Part shown: in pieces, positions 36,568-44,607 of the stretch
How the letters are laid out: each line of letters opens with the position of its first letter
How positions within the stretch are numbered: position 1 is the first letter of the stretch
Origin: Tildeniella nuda ZEHNDER 1965/U140
GTDB taxonomy: Bacteria; Cyanobacteriota; Cyanobacteriia; Leptolyngbyales; Leptolyngbyaceae
Assembly (NCBI GenBank): GCA_019358895.1
Contig: JAHHIG010000001.1
Coordinates: 660,427 to 724,426, forward strand
Direction of reading: 5' to 3'
DNA length: 64,000 nucleotides
The notes under the pieces: model-generated
What the model saw: only the letters and a program-made list of their open reading frames with translations
Databases searched by the model: none
Told to the model about the DNA's origin: nothing
Translations under genes and position numbers: made by a program

Positions 36568-38001
36568 ATGAAACGGTTATTGAAAAGCCTCAGAGCGTTT
36601 CTCAAACGGGCAGAACAATTCGTATGGCGAGTGAAAATGGCGCTCCGCTGGAAATGGATTCCAGTGGCATTTTGTTTGGCATTAATACTGGCGGCTACGA
36701 TTAGTGCTGCCTCCTATCGGAACGCGAATCGATTAACGCACAATGCAACTCAGCTACATCGAAGTAACGAGGTGCTTCAAATTCTCTCCAGTGTATCGAT
36801 CGCCCTTGCCAGTACAGAATTTAGACGAACAGACAATCTACTGCTTAGCAGTCTAAGCGAGTTAAAGGAATACGAAACAACTATTCAAGCCCTGATACCA
36901 CAAGTAGCTAAGCTAGAGCGATCGCGTAATCATACTGCTCAAGAACAGGAATGGTTAAACACTCTAAGCTTTCTGCTTCGTCAACGAGAAGCGTCGTTTC
37001 AACAGTTAATTGAACAACGCCAGAGTAACCGACCAGATGCTGCTGTCCAGAAAGAACTGGTGGCTCAAGTAAGGCAAAATCAAAACGATATTCGTCAAAT
37101 GATTGACGTTTTGCGAGTTGACGAGGAAGATTTTTTGAAGAGTCAGGCTGAGTATTTTCAGACTGGTTTTGAAAACAGAATGTTGCTTGAGCTAATTGGC
37201 ACACTTTCGACATTCATACTGCTTCTAAGTATTTATGTCTTAGCCTGGTATCAAAAGAGGAAACGTCAACAGGCAGAAGCTCGGCAGTACTCTTTGGCAC
37301 AGGTGACAACCCTTAGCGAACTCAAACTTCAGTTTTTCTCGATGGTTTCTCACGAGTTTCGGACTCCTCTCAGTCATATTCTCGGCTCAGCTCAGCTACT
37401 AGAAGAAACACTCAAGCCTCTGGTCGAGCCAGTCAAGCTGAAGAATCTGTATCGCATTCAAGCGTCTGCAAAGCTAATGACTCAGCTCTTGAATGACGTG
37501 CTCACGCTGGCACGGGCAGATGCAGGGAAGCTAGAGTACAACCCCAGTCAGGTAGAGATTCAAACGTTTTGCCTTAACCTGATCGAAGAGTTTGATCTGT
37601 CCGATGACTCTCAGCATGTCATCAAATTTTCACGACGGGGCGATCGCACTCATGCCTGGATGGATGAACGCTTGATCTACTCCGTTCTCAGCAACTTACT
37701 CTCTAATGCCATAAAGTATTCACCACCATCCAGCGTGGTCAATTTCACGCTCATTGCAGCAGCAGAGGCGATCACGTTTCAAGTTAAAGATGAAGGCATG
37801 GGGATGGACAAGGACGATCTAGCGGCACTGTACAACCCTTTTGTTCGGGGTAAGAATGCTCAAAAAGCGACAGGAACAGGGTTAGGGTTAGCCGTGGTGA
37901 AAAAATGCTTGGATTTACACCAGGGACACATTGCGGTTGAGAGCGGGGTTGGGATGGGAACCACTTTTACAGTCAGAGTGCCACAAAGCGACGATCGCTG
38001 A
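36568..38001 (+). CDS. Transmembrane sensor histidine kinase
   Basis: About 477 residues. Two transmembrane helices (WIPVAFCLALILAATISA and GTLSTFILLLSIYVLAW) bracket a roughly 150-residue helical extracytoplasmic sensor resembling CHASE3. The HisKA domain has phospho-acceptor His262 in SHEFRTPL; the ATPase domain has NLLSNAIKYSPP, DEGMGM and GTGLGLAV. Probably pairs with the divergent OmpR-type regulator. The ATG at 36568 is preferred over a GTG two codons upstream. Confidence 0.93.
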   Translation: MKRLLKSLRAFLKRAEQFVWRVKMALRWKWIPVAFCLALILAATISAASYRNANRLTHNATQLHRSNEVLQILSSVSIALASTEFRRTDNLLLSSLSELKEYETTIQALIPQVAKLERSRNHTAQEQEWLNTLSFLLRQREASFQQLIEQRQSNRPDAAVQKELVAQVRQNQNDIRQMIDVLRVDEEDFLKSQAEYFQTGFENRMLLELIGTLSTFILLLSIYVLAWYQKRKRQQAEARQYSLAQVTTLSELKLQFFSMVSHEFRTPLSHILGSAQLLEETLKPLVEPVKLKNLYRIQASAKLMTQLLNDVLTLARADAGKLEYNPSQVEIQTFCLNLIEEFDLSDDSQHVIKFSRRGDRTHAWMDERLIYSVLSNLLSNAIKYSPPSSVVNFTLIAAAEAITFQVKDEGMGMDKDDLAALYNPFVRGKNAQKATGTGLGLAVVKKCLDLHQGHIAVESGVGMGTTFTVRVPQSDDR

Positions 38002-38210
38002 GGTGCAAACAGGGCAACGATCGCTGCCAGACGTTGTGGCTCAACGCTTCAGATCATAATCCCCCCGAAATCCCCCCGAAATCCTTTCCAATTTCTGCCG
38101 TTCAATGATGTAACTTTGTGTAAACTCAGGCGGGTGGCATGGGTCTGGTGCAGTTGCGTGCCAAACGTTTGCTGCCCGTCGGCAAACGCATCTCCAAGCT
38201 GATGCATCTA

Positions 38211-38249
38211 TGTACAAAATCTGTGTACAAAAAATATGTACGAAAACCT
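38211..38249 (+). promoter_or_regulatory. Three 13-bp direct repeats running into a start codon
   Basis: TGTACA occurs at 38211 and 38224 and TGTACG at 38237, exactly 13 bp apart, each followed by AAAA-rich sequence. The third unit contains the start codon of the glycosyltransferase gene. This could be an operator or a slipped duplication. Confidence 0.45.
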
Positions 38250-39564
38250 CAAACTTTTCATTCTGCCTGTGCTTCAGCTAGAGCTTTCGCCCGACGGAGC
38301 GTTTCTGCTACCGCAAAAGTTTGTGGATGGCATGGTGAAGTACGTAGAACTCTGGTCTGGTTCGGTTAAGGCGTTAATGCAAGTGGCTCCGCCATCAGAA
38401 ACCTATGCTGTTCTGGATCAAAAAGCCTTTCGTGCTGAAGATTTGCCGTTTGAAATTGAAGTGGTTTCGTATGACACACTCTCGGCAGAAGCGCTCAGTC
38501 AGGCAGCAGTGGTTTTAGCGTCGGCTGACTATCAACAAAACCACATTAGTCAACTGTGCCGCTCGGTGGGCGTTCCCTGTGTCTACGTCACTGAGTACAG
38601 CTTAAAGACTCGGAAACAGATTATTGCTGCTCAAACACGTAACCCGCTTTTACGCTGGTGGCGCAGCCGCTGGGAAACGAACCAAGAACGCGAACGGCAG
38701 CAGGCGATCGCCCTTGCTGAGGGTGTGCAGTGTAATGGTACACCCACCTATGCCGCCTATCGTGATATCAACCCAAACCCTTTGCTATTCTTTGATACGC
38801 GGACAACCGCCGACATAGTAGCCAGTGATCAAGAGGTAGAGCAGCGGTGCCAGACGCTAATCAACGAGAAAATGCCTCTGCGACTCGCGTTTTCAGGGCG
38901 CTTAGTGGCTGAAAAAGGGGCTGATCATCTCATTGATGTGGCGGCAGAACTCAAACGGCTAGGAGTGCCCTTTCAACTCTTTATCTGTGGTGATGGCAAC
39001 CTTAAAAACTCAATGCAACGGCGGATTATCAGCGGTGGACTGAGCGATTGTGTCAAGCTGATGGGCGTGTTGGACTTTCAGCAAGAGCTTGTGCCCTTCA
39101 TCAAGCACAACATTGACTTGTTTATCTGTTGCCATCGTCAGGGCGATCCATCCTGTACCTATTTGGAAACGCTGGCTTGTGGTGTACCGATTTTGGGTTA
39201 CACCAATGAAGCCTTTGTTGGCGTTGAGCGTCAGTCTAAAACGGGATGGGTAGTGCCAATGAATCAACCGAAATTGCTGGCGCAACAAATTGCCAAACTG
39301 AATGTCGATCGCGCCGCACTCAAAGTCATGGCGTTGCGTTCTCTAGCGTTTGCTCGTTCGCATACGTTTGAACAGACCTTTGCTGACCGCATGACACACC
39401 TGATGCAGATTGCTCTAGCCAGCGCAGCCAGCCTTGCAGTCGGCATCCCAATTGGCATCCAGTTAGATTCTTCTGCCTGGGTTACGGCTCCGCTCAGTGT
39501 GCTTGAAGATCTCATACCGAAAACCGATCGCCAGTTTCGTCCAAAGCCGCCCTCACCCTGTTGA
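38236..39564 (+). CDS. GT4-type glycosyltransferase
   Basis: 442 residues with a GT-B fold. The second half is typical: FSGRLVAEKGADHLIDVAAE, FQLFICGDGNLKN, VKLMGVLDFQQEL and TYLETLACGVPILGY with the nucleotide-sugar-binding Glu. The N-terminal half is divergent. Acceptor and sugar are unknown; extracellular polysaccharide or glycolipid synthesis is usual. It is a lone gene. No Shine-Dalgarno precedes the ATG; instead the start lies within 13-bp direct repeats. Confidence 0.85.
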   Translation: MYENLKLFILPVLQLELSPDGAFLLPQKFVDGMVKYVELWSGSVKALMQVAPPSETYAVLDQKAFRAEDLPFEIEVVSYDTLSAEALSQAAVVLASADYQQNHISQLCRSVGVPCVYVTEYSLKTRKQIIAAQTRNPLLRWWRSRWETNQERERQQAIALAEGVQCNGTPTYAAYRDINPNPLLFFDTRTTADIVASDQEVEQRCQTLINEKMPLRLAFSGRLVAEKGADHLIDVAAELKRLGVPFQLFICGDGNLKNSMQRRIISGGLSDCVKLMGVLDFQQELVPFIKHNIDLFICCHRQGDPSCTYLETLACGVPILGYTNEAFVGVERQSKTGWVVPMNQPKLLAQQIAKLNVDRAALKVMALRSLAFARSHTFEQTFADRMTHLMQIALASAASLAVGIPIGIQLDSSAWVTAPLSVLEDLIPKTDRQFRPKPPSPC

Positions 39565-39725
39565 GTACGATCGCACCCCTAAACCAACCGTCAAGCAAAA
39601 GCAAGTCATAGCAGCCGCTTAATCATTGTTGTAGCTGAAGTGGTCTGCACCAAAAGGTTTTGTTGCCAGGAGCGATCGCGATTAGTCTATGCGATCGCTC
39701 TCGTTTAACCGTGCGGGCGATCGGT

Positions 39726-40088
39726 TCAACTGGCAACTTTCTCGCCTGTCTTGCGAGCGGGTCGCTTCCGCTGGCTCTTGCGCACACCGCCTGCCATTTC
39801 ATATTCAGCGCTATCTTTGCCATACTCAAAGGCAACGCCCAGCAGCATTTTCTCCGACCATGCCATTAAGGTCTTTTCGGCTTCCAGCATCGCGGCACGG
39901 TCTGCATCCAACAGTGACAGCGTGGTGTTGTAGTCAGCAACTCGTCGGCGAGTGGTTTCAATCAACTCCGTGAATGCCTCAACGGTTAGCCCCTTGCCTA
40001 AATCCAGCGCTGGATTAATGGATTTTAAGCCTGCAATCCGACGCTCGGCTTTATCGACACTGGCTGAACTGCGCTTTAAACGTGCCAT
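39726..40088 (-). CDS. Hypothetical protein with basic tail
   Basis: 120 residues, mostly helical. The core is LDLGKGLTVEAFTELIETT, then YNTTLSLLDADRAAMLEAEK; the tail RKSQRKRPARKTGEK is strongly basic. I recall similar short proteins in other cyanobacteria, but no function is known. The C-terminal half is probably a coiled coil or four-helix element. Confidence 0.6.
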   Translation of the reverse strand: MARLKRSSASVDKAERRIAGLKSINPALDLGKGLTVEAFTELIETTRRRVADYNTTLSLLDADRAAMLEAEKTLMAWSEKMLLGVAFEYGKDSAEYEMAGGVRKSQRKRPARKTGEKVAS

Positions 40089-40324
40089 AGATGAACCTCA
40101 TAAGGGTTAGGTGGATAACGTCCAGAGTGCCCACCAGCAAACCATAGCAAACATATTCATCGCTAGAAGAATTACGGATTTTTGACCGCTTGCAGCTCTA
40201 CTGCCTCCGTGAATCTATTGATCGATCGCTTTTTAGTCGTTGGAACTGGCTAACGCATACCCAAAAGCAAGTGATACGTAACGAGATCCTTAAGTTGGAA
40301 ATCAATCTAGTAGGCAATGCTCTG

Positions 40325-40594
40325 TCAAGTCAAAAGTGAAGCTTTGGGAGCGGGTGCGCCTCTTAGCATTCCTTCGGTGCTGAGATCCTCATCGATCGCC
40401 TCCCAGTGAATGCCGTAGCCACCACCGCATACTTCCCAGTTGGCTCGTTGCTCAGGCGTAGCGTTGAGCAGTCTTGGATACCAGACCAACGGCACTGTAA
40501 TGATGCGCCCATCCATCAAATCAACGCTGATGGTTTCCTCTGTCAAGTGAACATCTTTAACTCTCTCGTCCGCTCGAATTGCCGAAATACCCAT
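40325..40594 (-). CDS. DUF2442 protein
   Basis: 89 residues with the DUF2442 pattern VKDVHLTEETISVDLMDGR followed by PLVWYPRLLNATPEQRANWE and GGYGIHWEAIDEDLS. These small proteins usually sit next to DUF4160 proteins and are suspected toxin-antitoxin partners. The start overlaps the upstream DUF4160 gene by 38 bp, so the two are translationally linked. Confidence 0.9.
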   Translation of the reverse strand: MGISAIRADERVKDVHLTEETISVDLMDGRIITVPLVWYPRLLNATPEQRANWEVCGGGYGIHWEAIDEDLSTEGMLRGAPAPKASLLT

Positions 40595-40811
40595 ACCAAG
40601 CCTCCCATAAAAGCTCCTGGTTCTCTTGCACTAGAGTCCGCACTGTTCGTAGTTCTTTTGCACTGAAGCCAATACTGCTTGCCAAGCTAACGGCTTCTAA
40701 CCAAAACTTAGCTGTTGAGCGATCGCGGTCAATGTGGACGTGGGGTGGTTCGTTTGGCTCGTGGCTGTAAAAGTAGAAGCGGTAGGAACCGACTCGCAAA
40801 ACTGTAGGCAT
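40557..40811 (-). CDS. DUF4160 protein
   Basis: 84 residues starting MPTVLRVGSYRFYFYSHEPN and then EPPHVHIDRD, the hallmark of DUF4160. It forms a pair with the overlapping DUF2442 gene. A toxin-antitoxin role is suspected for the pair but not proved. The ATG at 40811 matches the family; an upstream TTG is rejected. Confidence 0.9.
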   Translation of the reverse strand: MPTVLRVGSYRFYFYSHEPNEPPHVHIDRDRSTAKFWLEAVSLASSIGFSAKELRTVRTLVQENQELLWEAWYGYFGNSSGRES

Positions 40812-41109
40812 ACCCAGAATTATACTCAAGCCTTTTACTCTAGCAGCAGCCTGTAGTCTCTGAAAATCGACGATCGCATACCCAACATCAAGAAATACAG
40901 ACCTGAAACGAAAGAACGCAAACCTGAAAGCAAGAAACGCTAACTTAAATTAAGCAATACTTATACAAATTCAAGAAACGTAAGCCCAAAAGCAACAAAT
41001 GCTTATCGAAGATCGAGAAATGGGTACACGTTCGGAGATTTTTAGGTTGCGATCGCTCGGTTTAGTTGTTGGAAGGGGCGATCGGGCTTGTAGCCATTAA
41101 AGGGGTTAG

Positions 41110-41205
41110 GACTTACGCAAACCTCGGAGGTTTTAACCAAGAATCAAGCATCGTGATCAACCTACTGGCTTAAACCTCGGAGGTTTTGGTCAACATGCGT
41201 AAGTC
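41110..41205. mobile_element. 96-bp MITE of the ACTTACGCA family
   Basis: The ends GACTTACGCA and TGCGTAAGTC are inverted repeats, with subterminal AACCTCGGAGGTTTT on the left and AAACCTCGGAGGTTTT on the right, each itself a palindrome. It shares subterminal sequence with 26719-26822. The surrounding spacer (40812-41366) otherwise shows only AAACG/AAGCA-rich short repeats. Confidence 0.8.
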
Positions 41206-41366
41206 TTGAAAGTATGAAACTAGCTAAAATCCCGCTGCACCAAAAAACAATCTAAAATTTTTAGTCTTATTCCTTCGAAAGAGTTAATATGCAATCAAGC
41301 CCCAGTCTCATTATCTTCATCGGGATTTTAGACTGTGAGGCTTTAACCTAAGATAGGTTGCTATTT

Positions 41367-41759
41367 ATGACTCTAGCTAAAGTTTTGCTAATTAGTGCTG
41401 TATCGGTTACCGTGCTGGCTAGCTCAAGGTCTGCTTACGCTCAAGATGCTAGGTATATCCAGATGTTAAACACGCAACTCCAAACGTCGGTATACGGTTA
41501 TGGGAGCGCAACTAAACAGATGAATGACTCTTTGCGACGAAACGGTATGCCCAGTGCAGCAGCAGCAGGTAACCAAATGTTTTATCTTACTCAAGTCTTG
41601 GAAGCTTTGAATCAAATGGATCAAATAGCTATAAACGATCCACGTTACTGCCCATTAGCAAGACAGTATCAGAACTATGCAGTAAGAGGTGGGGTCATAT
41701 CAGTTCCTACTGCTAGTCACGCTGGTGTTTCAGTTTACTGTGCTCGGTACGGTCGCTAA
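41367..41759 (+). CDS. Small secreted protein of unknown family
   Basis: 130 residues with a clear signal peptide (MTLAKVLLISAVSVTVLASS, cleavage after SAYA). The mature part is Gln/Asn/Tyr-rich (MLNTQLQTSVYGYGSATKQM) with a C-terminal pair of cysteines (YCPLARQ and VYCARYGR) that could form a disulfide. Locally AT-rich. It directly precedes a membrane zinc-ribbon gene. I do not recognise it. Confidence 0.6.
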   Translation: MTLAKVLLISAVSVTVLASSRSAYAQDARYIQMLNTQLQTSVYGYGSATKQMNDSLRRNGMPSAAAAGNQMFYLTQVLEALNQMDQIAINDPRYCPLARQYQNYAVRGGVISVPTASHAGVSVYCARYGR

Positions 41760-41802
41760 AGAAGTGATGTTTCAAGAAGATGTACTTCAAGGAGTCATAA
41801 CA

Positions 41803-42201
41803 GTGCAGATAAATTTTATTTTTATTCTTGGAAATCAGGCTGTTAGGGAGATTGGAGAGAAAGCTACCGAGAATTTTTTCAACCGAAATCCTGGCTTTGT
41901 AATTGCTCTAGTCGTCTTAGCGGCTATTGTATATTTAGTAATTGCTTCAGCTAATGCTGGATCGGGAGGTTCTCTTGGATCAGGCAAAGTGAACGACTGG
42001 TTAATTGGTAAAGGCACTGAATGGCTTGATGCACCTAAGTGCTCTCGATGTTTATCAACACGAAATTTATATAAAACAAATTGCTGTAGTTCCAACATTT
42101 GTGGAAGCTGTATGAAAAATCGTGTTTCACAAGAAGGCTGGTTAATGTTTCAATCCTCATTCTTCACTTGTCCAAGTTGTGGTAGAAAAAGTAAGATTTA
42201 A
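41803..42201 (+). CDS. Membrane-anchored zinc-ribbon (RING-like) protein
   Basis: About 132 residues: an N-terminal amphipathic part, one transmembrane helix (GFVIALVVLAAIVYLVIASA), a Gly/Ser linker and a C-terminal cysteine-rich domain with four CxxC-type pairs (CSRCLS, NCCSSNICGSCM, FTCPSC). The metal-ligand spacing resembles a RING or double zinc ribbon. The GTG at 41803 has a perfect AAGGAG 8 nt upstream; an ATG at 41767 is the alternative. With the preceding secreted protein it may form a small two-gene unit. Function unknown. Confidence 0.6.
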   Translation: MQINFIFILGNQAVREIGEKATENFFNRNPGFVIALVVLAAIVYLVIASANAGSGGSLGSGKVNDWLIGKGTEWLDAPKCSRCLSTRNLYKTNCCSSNICGSCMKNRVSQEGWLMFQSSFFTCPSCGRKSKI

Positions 42202-42216
42202 TTGTTGTCTTGGCAG

Positions 42217-42300
42217 TACGATCGCTGATCTTGTAGGTTGGGTTGAGAAACAGAAACCCAACAACTTCTTGTTTGCTCACCTCTGTTGCTTCAGCATAGA
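42217..42300 (+). repeat. Island-2 inter-module repeat D, copy 1
   Basis: Begins TACGATCGCTGATCTTGTAG, contains GGTTGGGTTGAGAAAC and AACCCAAC that can pair, then TTGTTTGCTCACCTCTGTTG and CTTCAGC. It starts 16 nt after the zinc-ribbon gene stop. Confidence 0.85.
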
Positions 42301-42443
42301 TTACGCTGCCACTTTCCTGGTATGCCGAAACGGCTTTACCCATCCTCCAAAGAATTAAGGCTACCTACTTAATACATCTCTCAGTAGATCAATAAGCATT
42401 TGAACTAAAATTAAGGCATTAGTCTTTGTTGGAGCATTTTTAC

Positions 42444-42827
42444 ATGTCTTTGCAAGAGCTTAAGGAAAAAGCATACCAACTTTCTGTAAGCGATCGCCTT
42501 GCTCTCATTAGTGCTGTTATTCAATCACTGCAAAATCCACCACAGTTTGAGGACTGGCAGTATTTAGTGTCCCGTCCTCATGCTTGGCGTAAACAACTTT
42601 ACGTTAAAGGTCATAAATTGCTTGCTTCGACTGTTTGGCAAGACATGGTAACGAATCAGTTGTCGCCAGAGCAAGCAGCCGAAAACTGGAATTTACCGTT
42701 GTTTGCTATTGATGAAGTAATTCAATACTGTGAGAGTCACCAAGAAATCTTGAAACTAGAGGCGGATGAAGAGCGCTATCGGTTAGAAGTAAAAGGAGTT
42801 TCGATTGAGTCTACGAATGTTGCTTGA
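42444..42827 (+). CDS. Antitoxin-like protein (DUF2281/DUF433-type)
   Basis: 127 residues. The N-terminus (MSLQELKEKAYQLSVSDRLA) resembles DUF2281-type antitoxins; the second half (TVWQDMVTNQLSPEQAAENW followed by LPLFAIDEVIQYCESH) is DUF433-like, a winged-helix-like module that partners DUF5615 PIN-like toxins. The downstream gene is such a toxin but is broken. The stop overlaps the old toxin start by 11 nt. The ATG at 42444 is preferred over an upstream TTG. Confidence 0.8.
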   Translation: MSLQELKEKAYQLSVSDRLALISAVIQSLQNPPQFEDWQYLVSRPHAWRKQLYVKGHKLLASTVWQDMVTNQLSPEQAAENWNLPLFAIDEVIQYCESHQEILKLEADEERYRLEVKGVSIESTNVA

Positions 42828-43187
42828 CGTAGCCATAGGGCTTCCCGAAGGGTAGATTCTCAAGCAAAGTATTTGGTTAATCTTCTTCAGGCAGCAGGGC
42901 ACGATGTAGTTACAGTCAATGCAATAGATTTGATGAGTCGTCCAGACTCAGTTGTACTAGATTTCGCCAGACAAGATGAGCGAGTGCTACTCACACGCAA
43001 CTGCGATGACTTTCAGGAACTGCATCAGCTTAACTCAATACATTCAGGAGTTTTGGCAGTTTACCAAGATTCTGATCCAGCTAAAAACATGAGTTATAAA
43101 GAGATTGTAAAAGCGATCGCAAATCTAGAATCAGCAGGATATGCACTTCAGAATCGGTTTGTTGTTCTCAATCAATGGAATTATTGA
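42817..43187 (+). pseudogene. DUF5615 (PIN-like) toxin gene disrupted by a short insertion
   Basis: From 42855 the frame reads DSQAKYLVNLLQAAGHDVVT and later VLDFARQDERVLLTRNCDDF, typical of DUF5615. The expected N-terminus MLLDEDIDSQ is split: ATG TTG CTT GAC is present at 42817-42828, then 26 bases containing GGGCTTCCCGAAGGG intervene where about nine are expected. The ancestral frame hits TAG at 42853. An internal TTG start (42873) would lack the N-terminal acidic residues, so the toxin is probably inactive. Confidence 0.75.
42829..42854. repeat. Short palindromic insertion in a toxin gene
   Basis: The sequence around GTAGCCATAGGGCTTCCCG, with the palindrome GGGCTTCCCGAAGGG, is a common cyanobacterial small repeat. 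A relative is at about 30518-30540. Confidence 0.7.
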
Positions 43188-43195
43188 TTTGTTAA

Positions 43196-43275
43196 TACGA
43201 TCGCTGATCTTGTAGGGTGGGTTGAGCAACGAAACTCAACAACTGCTTGGTTGCTCACCTCAGTTGCTTCAGAGA
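43196..43275 (+). repeat. Island-2 inter-module repeat D, copy 2
   Basis: TACGATCGCTGATCTTGTAG, GGTGGGTTGAGCAACGAAAC, TTGGTTGCTCACCTCAGTTG. It starts 9 nt after the stop of the broken DUF5615 gene. Confidence 0.85.
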
Positions 43276-43453
43276 TCGCTGATTTTGTCAGTGCGATCGT
43301 CACACCTTACGCACAGCAATCGATCGCGTTAGAGAAAAGCGCCCCTTTCTTATCAACGCCTTTGTACTGGTAACAGTACAATTCTGAAAGATTGTCAAAC
43401 CCTCTCTGACTCGTTATCCTTCGATCAGAAAGGATTAACTAGGGGAACCTCAA

Positions 43454-43669
43454 ATGGCAACCAATCTTTCTTTAGAGGAACGACTTGCAGCAGTAGAAGC
43501 AGCGATCTCTGAGTTGCAGAAGCAGATTGCGACTCCTCAACCGACGAATTGGCTCCAACAAATTACAGGCTCTTTTAAAGATGAACCTGCCTTTGAGGAG
43601 GTTCTTGCTTACGGACAAGCGATTCGACAAGGGGATGAGTCTTTCCTCGAAGCGCAAGACGAGCGATGA
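43454..43669 (+). CDS. VapB-like antitoxin (helical type)
   Basis: 71 residues. A leucine-rich coiled-coil N-terminus (LEERLAAVEAAISELQKQIA) is followed by ITGSFKDEPAFEEVLAYGQ. The pattern W..(I/V)(T/A)GSF(K/E)..P.F.E....G is shared with the antitoxin at 46916 and typifies cyanobacterial partners of PIN toxins. The stop overlaps the toxin ATG by 4 nt (ATGA). The coiled coil probably mediates dimerisation. Confidence 0.8.
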   Translation: MATNLSLEERLAAVEAAISELQKQIATPQPTNWLQQITGSFKDEPAFEEVLAYGQAIRQGDESFLEAQDER

Positions 43670-44094
43670 AATATTTGCTGGATACAGACCATCTAAGCAT
43701 GCTTCAGCGTCAAGCAGGGAGGGATTTCAGCAACCTTTCGACGCGCATGGCTCATTACCCGTTATCAGATTTTGCTGTATCAACTGTGACTTTTCACGAA
43801 CAGATGCTTGGCAGCCACGCTTACATTAATCGTGCTCGTAACCTGATTGACGTAGTGAAAGGATATGCGATGATGACGCGGCTCGTCACCGACTTTAAAG
43901 TGTTGCCCCTCATCTCATTCGATGCAAGTGCAGCTACGACATTTGATCAATTACAGTCACAGCGAATGCAACTAGCAAAGATGGATGCGCGGATCGCAGC
44001 AATTGCGCTATCTCGTGGATTGATTTTGTTAACCCGTAATCATCAAGACTTTGGTAAAGTATCAGGGTTATTGATCGAAGATTGGACGGTTTGA
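43666..44094 (+). CDS. PIN-domain toxin (VapC family)
   Basis: 142 residues. MKYLLDTDHLSMLQR provides the first acidic pair, STVTFHEQMLG the conserved Glu, KMDARIAAIALSRG the third Asp, and LLTRNHQDFGKV the terminal acidic residue. All catalytic positions are intact, so it should be an active RNase held in check by the upstream antitoxin. It is similar in layout to the toxin at 47146. Confidence 0.92.
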   Translation: MKYLLDTDHLSMLQRQAGRDFSNLSTRMAHYPLSDFAVSTVTFHEQMLGSHAYINRARNLIDVVKGYAMMTRLVTDFKVLPLISFDASAATTFDQLQSQRMQLAKMDARIAAIALSRGLILLTRNHQDFGKVSGLLIEDWTV

Positions 44095-44108
44095 AGCACC
44101 AGTAGAAG

Positions 44109-44272
44109 TACGATCGCCGATCTCGTAGGGTGCGTTGCTTTGTAGCAAACGCACCATTTTATTGTGCAGTCTAAATGAACTCTTCTTTTAGTACGATCGC
44201 TGATCTTGTAGGTTGGGTTGAGAAACGAAACCCAACAACTGCTTGTTTGCTCACCTCCGTTGCTTCAGCAAT
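44109..44272 (+). repeat. Island-2 repeat D, copies 3 and 4 in tandem
   Basis: Copy 3 (44109-44155) starts 15 nt after the toxin stop with TACGATCGCCGATCTCGTAG and holds the hairpin GGTGCGTTGC..GCAAACGCACC. Copy 4 (44192-44272) starts TACGATCGCTGATCTTGTAG and includes GGTTGGGTTGAGAAACG and AACCCAACAACTGCTTG. Two copies without a gene between them suggest a lost module. Confidence 0.85.
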
Positions 44273-44331
44273 TACCACCTTGATCACTCAGGGTAAAATG
44301 AAAGAGCAATGCTGCAACAAGGTCAGGTTCT

Positions 44332-44607
44332 ATGACAATTCGACAACCCCGATATAGTAAAGAAGAATTTACCCAACGGGGCAATGCGCTCTATGAAGCC
44401 AAAATCCGGCTTCAGGTTGAGCAAAACTATCGGAACAAGATTGTGGCGATCGATATCGAGACAGGTGAATTTGAGATTGGCGATGATAGCTTGAGTGCAG
44501 CCGATCGGCTTTTCCAACGCCTTCCCGATGCTCAACCTTGGTGCGTTCGGATTGGCACTGGTCCGGTTCATCGTTTGGGCTTTCATGCTCCAGTAGAAGC
44601 ACAATGA
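44332..44607 (+). CDS. Small partner protein of a retropepsin-like protein
   Basis: 91 residues. YSKEEFTQRGNALYEAKIRL begins a helical part, followed by NKIVAIDIETGEFEIGDDSL, a beta-hairpin-like segment, and a C-terminal WCVRIGTGPVHRLG. I recall it as the usual upstream neighbour of a cyanobacterial clan AA aspartic protease. Its stop overlaps the protease start by 4 nt (ATGA), exactly like the toxin-antitoxin pairs around it. An antitoxin-like or substrate role is conceivable but unproved. Confidence 0.7.
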   Translation: MTIRQPRYSKEEFTQRGNALYEAKIRLQVEQNYRNKIVAIDIETGEFEIGDDSLSAADRLFQRLPDAQPWCVRIGTGPVHRLGFHAPVEAQ

